Below, in pieces: positions 1 to 5,307 of a DNA stretch of 6,926 nucleotides. The stretch comes from Acidimicrobiia bacterium. GTDB taxonomy: Bacteria > Actinomycetota > Acidimicrobiia > Acidimicrobiales > Ilumatobacteraceae. Location of the stretch: positions 1-6,926 of the forward strand of contig JAUHYJ010000195.1 in the NCBI GenBank assembly GCA_030425785.1, written 5' to 3'. The notes under the pieces were generated by a model. That model was not told where the DNA came from and ran no database searches. It worked only from the letters and a program-made list of their open reading frames with translations. Both the position numbers and the translations under genes were made by a program. Positions within the stretch are counted from its first letter, which is position 1, and each line of letters starts with the position of its first letter.

Positions 1-29
1 GGCGTCGTGTTGGTGGTGAGCGCATTCGA

Positions 30-857
30 TCAGTGGACGAGGTGGAGTCGACCGTCTGGGTCGCGTTCGTGGTGGTCGGCGTCGGGTGGTCGTCCTCGGG
101 CCCTGTCGGGTGGCGGATCCCGGTGAGTGCGAGGTGGTCCGGTGTCGGTGTGCCAGATCGTGCCGTCGGGTTTGAGCCAGGTGACGTGTCGGTGTTCGTC
201 GATGGTGAGGTTCCAGCCGCCTTCGTGGACGAGGTGGTGATGGGTCTCACACAACGGCAGCAGGTTGGCGAGCACGGTCTTCCCGCCGTTGGTGAACCAT
301 TCGATGTGGTGGATCCGGCACTGGGAGAACCCGACCTGACAGTGCGGATGTGCACACGTCGGGTACATCGCAGCCAACATGCGTCGTTGCTGCCGGTTCG
401 CCGTCCGGAGCTCGCGGCAGAGCTGGTCGACGGTCCCGTCCGGGTTCACGACGACGGCTTGCAGGAGTGCTTCGCAGCACAGCCGCTGCACCGTCGACAC
501 CGGCAACGGTTCACCGTCGATCGTTTCGCACAGCGTCGTGTCGTGGCGGCCGTGGCAGAGCGAGGCGGCGTCGACGTGCACGACGACCCCTGGAATCCGA
601 GGCGTGCTGTTGCCGGGTTGCACCGCGGCGATGACGGCTTCGACCTTCAACTCGTCGAAGCTGCGTCCGTCGTTGGTCGGGTCCTGCCGCAACCGGGCGA
701 GGTGAGTGTCGATGACGTTCCACAGCGAGGCGTCCCGCAACGGGTCGAGTGAGATGAGGGTGTGCTTGAGACCGGTGTCGCGGTCGGTCCAGCGCTTCAC
801 CCGAGAGGCCTTGCGCTGTCGATCGAGCTCATCAGCGTCCGACCCGGGGCGGTGCAT
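30..857 (-). CDS. C-terminal fragment of the DUF222/HNH protein (HNH nuclease part)
   Basis: This frame starts at an internal ATG (857), but homologous-looking sequence continues upstream to about 887, so that ATG is probably not a true start. Residues 1-150 complete the DUF222 region (RQRKASRVKRWTDRDTGLKH, then SFDELKVEAVIAAV). Residues 168-211 form a zinc-type HNH module: CAHPHC, a spacer, RIHHIEWFTNGGKT, then LLPLCETHHHLVHEGGW. The paired cysteines, the HH after the first pair, the conserved Asn and the final H..LVH are all present, so the catalytic module looks intact. The last 40 residues are a proline/arginine/aspartate-rich tail with no recognisable domain. HNH modules of this type cut or nick DNA using a metal ion; the natural target of this family is unknown. 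Confidence 0.7.
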   Translation of the reverse strand: MHRPGSDADELDRQRKASRVKRWTDRDTGLKHTLISLDPLRDASLWNVIDTHLARLRQDPTNDGRSFDELKVEAVIAAVQPGNSTPRIPGVVVHVDAASLCHGRHDTTLCETIDGEPLPVSTVQRLCCEALLQAVVVNPDGTVDQLCRELRTANRQQRRMLAAMYPTCAHPHCQVGFSQCRIHHIEWFTNGGKTVLANLLPLCETHHHLVHEGGWNLTIDEHRHVTWLKPDGTIWHTDTGPPRTHRDPPPDRARGRPPDADHHERDPDGRLHLVH

Positions 858-1327
858 CTCGCGAATGCGGTCGATGATCCCCTTGGCTTCCGGTCGAACA
901 ACCCGACCGGATCGGTCGTCGCATGCCCGATCAGGTCGTCGACCACGTCACGCAGATCGGCCCGTTCATCGTCGGACAGGTCTTTGGTGTGATGCGCCAA
1001 CGCGTCCAAGTGACCGCCGGTGCAATCACCGGCCGCCAGCGCCGATTCGAACTCGGGCAGCGTCTCGCACACGCGGTCGCGTTCGCCGTTCTGTCGACCG
1101 TCACGACCCGACAACCGCCCCTCATCCAACAGGACGAGCTCCGACGAGCGGTCACCCTCGTCGGCCAGCTGGCGGGTACGGCGGGAGATCTGCACCTTGG
1201 CGTGATCGACGAAGGCTTGGACCCGTGCCACCGACGCCGCCGCAACGGCGAGCTCGGCGTGGTCCGCCACCGTCACATCGGTCGCGACCAGCGTTGCGAA
1301 CGCTGCGGACGCCCCTCGATCGATCAT
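797..1327 (-). CDS. N-terminal fragment of the DUF222/HNH protein (DUF222 part)
   Basis: This frame gives 176 residues from ATG 1327 (181 from GTG 1342). About the first 150 look genuine: an alanine-rich helical segment (ELAVAAASVARVQAFVDHAK), a basic stretch (RRTRQ), and the segment LPEFESALAAGDCTGGHLDA followed by DLSDDERADLRDVVDDLIGH. That pattern of short amphipathic helices with an AG..(T/S).GH motif is typical of DUF222. The last ~30 residues after FDRK are out-of-frame text (PRGSSTAFARCTAPG...) and end at a stop at 797-799. No HNH motif is present here, so the fragment alone would lack the nuclease part. The assignment to DUF222 is from remembered family appearance, not from a search. 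Confidence 0.6.
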   Translation of the reverse strand: MIDRGASAAFATLVATDVTVADHAELAVAAASVARVQAFVDHAKVQISRRTRQLADEGDRSSELVLLDEGRLSGRDGRQNGERDRVCETLPEFESALAAGDCTGGHLDALAHHTKDLSDDERADLRDVVDDLIGHATTDPVGLFDRKPRGSSTAFARCTAPGRTLMSSIDSARPLG

Positions 1328-1425
1328 GCGACCATCCTGCACATGGGGGTGTCACAGAGTTTCCGGTAATCGTCGGAGCAGCACGAGGTTCGTCGCGCCC
1401 CTCGGCTGATCGCTCAGAATGCCGG

Positions 1426-1845
1426 CTACGGGCGGGGTGGCGCGTGTCCGAGGATGGCGCCGACCTTCGCACTCATCAGGTCGATTCGGTGGAGCATCTC
1501 GGGTTTCATCGACGCCATGTTCTCGGTCAAGAAGCCGTTCGGTACAGCCCGGAGCTCCTCGACGATGTATTCGGGTCCGAACTGCTCCTGAGTGAGATCA
1601 AGGTCCTGGCCGTTGATTCGGTTCCAGTAGTGATGTTCGACCTGCTCACCACCCACGAGCACTCGACCGAGCACGAGGTCCCCGCCCAGATACCGCCACG
1701 CGACGAACGATGACGGCTCGCATTGACCTCGTGCAGGGTTGCCCGCGTCCCAGTCGCCCTCGGCAATGGTGGCGGCGCACCAGCTCGATCGAATGGCGTC
1801 GATCACGACGGAGCGATCGATCGCTGCAACGCCCTCGGTTGTCAT
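1426..1845 (-). CDS. YunG-like small protein
   Basis: The protein is 139 residues from ATG 1845; a TTG at 1854 would add three residues, and neither start has a clear Shine-Dalgarno. It resembles the YunG family (Bacillus YunG). Visible shared features, numbered from the TTG, are an early SSW (23-25), NPARGQC with Cys45, a YLGGDLVLGRV strand pair (55-65), HHYWNRI with His74/His75 and Asn78, and the acidic strand DLDLTQEQF (84-92). A conserved Cys, His and Asn/Asp in this order suggest a small papain-like or transglutaminase-like fold, but that is my inference and the family has no established biochemical function to my knowledge. There is no signal peptide or membrane segment, so it should be cytosolic. 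The C-terminal 45 residues, with several methionines, look lineage-specific. It stands alone, with about 140 bases to the toxin gene upstream and about 100 to the HNH gene downstream. Confidence 0.75.
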   Translation of the reverse strand: MTTEGVAAIDRSVVIDAIRSSWCAATIAEGDWDAGNPARGQCEPSSFVAWRYLGGDLVLGRVLVGGEQVEHHYWNRINGQDLDLTQEQFGPEYIVEELRAVPNGFLTENMASMKPEMLHRIDLMSAKVGAILGHAPPRP

Positions 1846-1984
1846 GCTGCGCAACCGTACGCGCTGGGTGTGACAGTCGCTCTGTATGGGAACGTCAGCG
1901 GAGCGCTACGGCGAGCCGATGGCGCTCGATATCGCCGTCGCCGCTGCGGATGCACGTCGGCCGATGTCTGCCAGCACTTCGGAG

Positions 1985-2395
1985 TCAGACCGCGACGACG
2001 GTGACCAGGTCGTCGAGCCCGGAGAAGTCGTCGGGGTTTCGAGTGCACAGCGGGAGTTCGGCTGCGGCCGCTACGGCTGCGATCAACAAGTCGACGGCGC
2101 GCGCCCCCCTGGCTTTGCGACCTTGCGCGACGACTGCGGCGTAGATCCTCCCATAGGCGCGAGCAGCAGCAGCGTCGAACGGGATCGGGTCGAAGGCCGC
2201 CTCGGCACGCTGGAGCCGGTCCTGGCGTCGAGCGCGCTCGGCAGCGTCACGAGTGGCATGCGGACCGGCCGCCAGCTCGGCCATCGTGATCGACGTGACT
2301 GCGACTTCGCGTGGCAGCTCGGACGCGTCGAGACGTTCGAGATCGATCACCACCGATGTGTCGAGGATGCCGCGGTCGAGCTGTTGCTCAGGCAC
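1985..2395 (-). CDS. vapC: VapC-type PIN-domain ribonuclease toxin
   Basis: This 136-residue protein has the length and layout of a VapC toxin, a Mg2+-dependent RNase that cleaves RNA (in characterised members tRNA or rRNA) when freed from its antitoxin. The PIN acidic residues are all visible: Asp12 in ILDTSVVID, Glu40 in TMAELAAG, Asp102 in the helix RAVDLLIAAVA, and the final TRNPDDF motif (118-124), with Asp122 or Asp123 as the likely last acidic residue. The start is taken as the GTG at 2395-2393, which overlaps the antitoxin stop (GTGCCTGA, 8-base overlap) and implies translational coupling. The same frame is open further upstream, but that stretch is antitoxin sequence in another frame. 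A serine follows the first catalytic Asp, as is common. No sign of inactivation is seen. The RNA target cannot be told from sequence. Confidence 0.9.
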   Translation of the reverse strand: MPEQQLDRGILDTSVVIDLERLDASELPREVAVTSITMAELAAGPHATRDAAERARRQDRLQRAEAAFDPIPFDAAAARAYGRIYAAVVAQGRKARGARAVDLLIAAVAAAAELPLCTRNPDDFSGLDDLVTVVAV

Positions 2396-2651
2396 GTGGG
2401 TCGATCCCGACGTCGGCAACGGCGTCGAGATCGGCGCGGAAGCGGTCGAGATCGATGGCCGGGGCGCGATGGAACAAACTGGCCACGGTGTCTGCGGTGA
2501 CAAACCGCTGCCGACGAAGTGGGCTGAGTTCGCCGACCGGCTTGCCGGAGCGGGTCACGATGAAGGTTTCGCCGGCGTCGAGCCGGCGCATGATGTCGCC
2601 GCTCGAGTTGCGGAGCTCGCGCTGGGTGATGGTCGTCGTCACGAGGTGCAT
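2388..2651 (-). CDS. Phd/YefM-family antitoxin of the VapC pair
   Basis: The protein has 87 residues from ATG 2651, or 84 from the GTG at 2642. The N-terminal part (TTTITQRELRN, SGDIMRRLDAGETFIVTRSG, KPVGELSPL) is a textbook Phd/YefM DNA-binding fold. In such antitoxins this part dimerises and binds the operator. The C-terminal 40 residues (TVASLFHRAPAIDLDRFRADLDAV) should wrap around and neutralise VapC. It is the first gene of a two-gene operon and its stop overlaps the toxin start. Neither start has a Shine-Dalgarno. Many relatives begin directly with MTTTITQRELRN, which favours the GTG at 2642 and a leaderless message; I give the longer form as the conservative limit. Autorepression is likely because a perfect palindrome abuts the gene. 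Confidence 0.88.
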   Translation of the reverse strand: MHLVTTTITQRELRNSSGDIMRRLDAGETFIVTRSGKPVGELSPLRRQRFVTADTVASLFHRAPAIDLDRFRADLDAVADVGIDPRA

Positions 2652-2655
2652 CGTA
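2650..2655 (-). promoter_or_regulatory. Candidate -10 box for a leaderless antitoxin transcript
   Basis: Read on the minus strand this is TACGAT, which fits the TANNNT pattern of actinobacterial -10 boxes. Seven bases separate it from the GTG at 2642-2640, the spacing expected if transcription begins at the G of the start codon. No good -35 hexamer is visible at 16-18 bases upstream, which is common in this group. The box shares bases with the palindrome and with the alternative ATG. This is inference from spacing and pattern only. Confidence 0.35.
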
Positions 2656-2670
2656 GCACGCCGTGCTACG
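2652..2670. promoter_or_regulatory. Palindromic operator of the toxin-antitoxin operon
   Basis: The sequence CGTAGCACG C CGTGCTACG is a perfect 9-bp inverted repeat around one central base, directly next to the antitoxin ATG at 2651. With a one-base centre it suits binding of a symmetric protein dimer better than an RNA hairpin. Phd/YefM antitoxins are known to repress their own promoters by binding short palindromes, so the antitoxin (alone or with VapC) is the likely ligand. The site overlaps the candidate -10 box at 2650-2655. Confidence 0.7.
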
Positions 2671-2687
2671 CAACGGCCATGCCCTTT

Positions 2688-2719
2688 CTCGGGCCGCACA
2701 GATCCTCGGGCCACACAGA
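2688..2719. repeat. Imperfect 15-bp direct repeat, 17-bp period
   Basis: CTCGGGCCGCACAGA (2688-2702) is repeated as CTCGGGCCACACAGA (2705-2719) with one mismatch and a two-base gap. It lies in the spacer between the end of hypE and the antitoxin gene, 18 bases upstream of the palindrome. It could be a tandem regulator site for the toxin-antitoxin promoter or a chance duplication; function is unknown. Confidence 0.5.
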
Positions 2720-2730
2720 GTGTTCCTCAC

Positions 2731-2745
2731 CTGTGGCCGCCACAG
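2731..2745. repeat. 15-bp perfect inverted repeat
   Basis: CTGTGGC C GCCACAG is a perfect 7-bp inverted repeat around a single base in the spacer downstream of hypE. In RNA it could form a 6-bp stem with a three-base loop, but no T-run follows on the minus strand. A protein-binding site or part of a transcription end are both possible. Confidence 0.4.
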
Positions 2746-2765
2746 TGCGCCAGAACGGCACGTCT

Positions 2766-2786
2766 GCGCTCGCGACGATCGAGCGC
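2766..2786 (-). terminator. Possible GC-rich hairpin terminator of the hyp operon
   Basis: Twenty-six bases after the hypE stop, the minus strand reads GCGCTCG, a 7-base loop, then CGAGCGC, giving a perfect 7-bp stem with mostly G-C pairs. There is no following T-run, so it is not a classical intrinsic terminator. High-GC actinobacteria often have such tail-less hairpins after operons. In a sequence this GC-rich a 7-bp stem may also arise by chance. Confidence 0.35.
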
Positions 2787-2812
2787 CGTCTCGGCGTGGG
2801 TCGGTGACCTGC

Positions 2813-3875
2813 TCAGCAGATCCGGGGCAGCTGCTCGCCGAGGGGGAGGTCGACGACGCGTCGGGCACCGAGCCGAGTGCGCGCGGTGACGACGCCGGGG
2901 TGGTCGGCGACCACTCGACCGATCACGGTTGCGCCGGCACCGTGCGGGTCGGCGTGCATCGCCGCCAACACGTCATCGGCCGCCGCCTCGGGCACGATGG
3001 CGACGAGCTTGCCCTCGTTCGCGATGTGCATCGGATCGAGCCCCAGGAACGAGCACGCGGCCGCGACCGCGTCGGGCACCGGCACCCGATCCTCCTCGTA
3101 CTCGATCCCGACGCCGGCCGCGGTGGCGATCTCGCACAAGGTCGCGGTGACCCCGCCGCGGGTCGGGTCGCGCAGCACGTGCACGTCGGGGCACACGGCG
3201 ACGATCGCCGCGACCATCTCGTGCAGTGCCGCGGTGTCGGAGCGGATCTCGGTCCCGAACTCGAGCCCGTCGCGCTGGGACATGACGGCGACCCCGTGCT
3301 CGCCGATCGGGCCGGACACGATGATCGCGTCACCGGGCGTCGCCCGTGTCGGCCGGATGTCGACACCGTCGGGGATCACGCCGATGCCCGCGGTGTTCAC
3401 GTAGACACCGTCGCCCGATCCGGCGTCGACGACCTTCGTGTCGCCGGTCACCAGCGGCACGCCCGCCGCTCGGGCCGCGGCGCCCATCGCCTCGGCGATC
3501 CGGCCGAGGACCGACAGCTCGGTGCCCTCCTCGATGATGAACCCGCAGCTCAACCCGATCGGGCGGGCACCGCTCATCGCCACGTCGTTGATCGTGCCGT
3601 GCACGGCGAGGTCGCCGATGCAACCACCGGGGAAGAACAGCGGGCGCACGACGTACGAATCGGTCGAGAACGCCAACCGGCTGGACCCGACCGGGATCGG
3701 CACGGTGGCGGCGTCGTGCAGCTCGCCGGACGCCCCGAACGCGGGTCGGAACAGGTGCTCGATCAACTCGCCGGACATGCGGCCGCCACCGCCGTGGCCC
3801 ATCACGATCCGTTCCGTATGACGGAGTGGCAGCGGGCACGACCAGCCGTCGAAGTCGGGTGCGCCCGTCGACGGG

Positions 3876-3883
<8 letters not shown>
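2813..3883 (-). CDS. hypE: HypE, carbamoyl-dehydratase of [NiFe]-hydrogenase maturation
   Basis: HypE receives a carbamoyl group from HypF on its C-terminal cysteine and dehydrates it with ATP to a thiocyanate, the source of the cyanide ligands of the active-site iron. The 356-residue protein is close to the usual family length and has the PurM/AIR-synthase-like layout. The ATP-binding GHGGGGRMS is at 29-37, and FSTDSYVV with [16 protein letters not shown] spans 72-106. GDTKVV is at 147-152, RDPTRGGV at 238-245 and the NEG motif at 289-291. It ends in LPRIC, so the essential C-terminal Cys356 is present. The start is the GTG at 3883-3881, overlapping the hypD stop by 8 bases (GTGGCTGA), with GAGG 9 bases upstream. 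A later ATG (codon 28) would cut into the conserved N-terminus. It is the last gene of the operon. Confidence 0.96.
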
Positions 3884-4991
<1,108 letters not shown>

Positions 4992-4998
4992 CGGGCGT

Positions 4999-5006
4999 CC
5001 CTCCCC
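4999..5006 (-). promoter_or_regulatory. Shine-Dalgarno of hypD
   Basis: The minus strand reads GGGGAGGG, with its GGAGG core ending 8 bases before the ATG at 4991. It supports this start over any other and suggests hypD has its own strong ribosome binding despite the short gap after hypC. Confidence 0.75.
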
Positions 5007-5045
5007 GTCGGGGCGTGGTTCGTCGGTTCGTCGGTCGTCGACATG

Positions 5046-5306
5046 TCACTCGGCCCCGCCGGTCACACCGAGCTCCTCGTCGAGGATCCCCAGCTCGTGG
5101 AACATCCGCAGGGTCTCGAGCGCGGACTCCTCGTCGATGCGCGAGATGGCGAAGCCGGCGTGGACGATCGCGTAGTCGCCGACCTCGATGTCGGGCAGAT
5201 AGGCGAGACAGATGTCCTTGCGGACCCCGTCGAAGTCGATCGTGCCCATCTTCGCGCCGCGCTCGTCGCGGGTGTCGACGATGCGGCCGGGAACTGCGAG
5301 ACACAT
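5046..5306 (-). CDS. hypC: HypC/HybG/HupF-family hydrogenase maturation chaperone
   Basis: This small protein of 86 residues works with HypD to build the Fe(CN)2CO unit and then delivers it to the hydrogenase large-subunit precursor. The start MCLAVPGRIV is diagnostic: Cys2, exposed after removal of Met1, is the iron-binding and large-subunit-binding residue. The rest fits an OB-like beta barrel: MGTIDFDGVRKDICLAYLPD, VGDYAIVHAGFAIS with conserved His49, and a C-terminal helix (EESALETLRMFHELG). The ATG at 5306 is one base after the hypF stop (TGACATG) and has a perfect AGGAGG six bases upstream, inside the hypF coding end. An upstream extension in frame exists but would bury Cys2, so it is rejected. 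Confidence 0.96.
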   Translation of the reverse strand: MCLAVPGRIVDTRDERGAKMGTIDFDGVRKDICLAYLPDIEVGDYAIVHAGFAISRIDEESALETLRMFHELGILDEELGVTGGAE

Positions 5307-5307
5307 G

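Larger units (their letters stand above)
30..1327 (-). pseudogene. DUF222 / HNH endonuclease-family gene (13E12-repeat type), broken by a frameshift
   Basis: Two adjacent minus-strand reading frames together make one protein of roughly 430 residues, the usual size for actinobacterial DUF222 plus HNH proteins. The N-terminal frame (797-1327) carries the DUF222-like helical part and runs into a stop after out-of-frame residues. The C-terminal frame, open from about 887 down to the TGA at 30-32, carries the rest and the HNH motif. In the minus-strand read the text at 893-881 gives ...FDRK|PRGSS in the first frame, while the second frame reads AKGIIDRIREMHRPG, which looks like the natural continuation. 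Restoring one base near 885-889 joins them as FDRKAKGIIDRIREM. Either the gene is a recent pseudogene or the sequence has a one-base error. I prefer the ATG at 1327, which has AGGA 7 bases upstream, over the GTG at 1342. Such proteins are numerous in actinobacterial genomes and their role is poorly known; some are linked to mobile elements. Confidence 0.8.

Noticed and set aside
33..752. Long plus-strand reading frame opposite the HNH gene
   Set aside because: It is antisense to the HNH coding sequence, shows no recognisable domain, and the HNH motif on the minus strand accounts for the sequence.
1812..1825. 14-bp palindrome AGCGATCGATCGCT
   Set aside because: It lies within the 5' coding part of the YunG-like gene, and GATC/CGATCG strings are frequent in this sequence; nothing suggests a regulatory role.
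1846..1984. Spacer between the toxin and the YunG-like gene, examined for a terminator or small RNA
   Set aside because: Only 4-5 bp weak stems are present, with no T-run and no convincing promoter or reading frame.
5017..5040. Short GTTCGTCG tandem repeats between hypC and hypD
   Set aside because: There are only two to three imperfect units in a 54-base spacer, too short and low in complexity to support a function.
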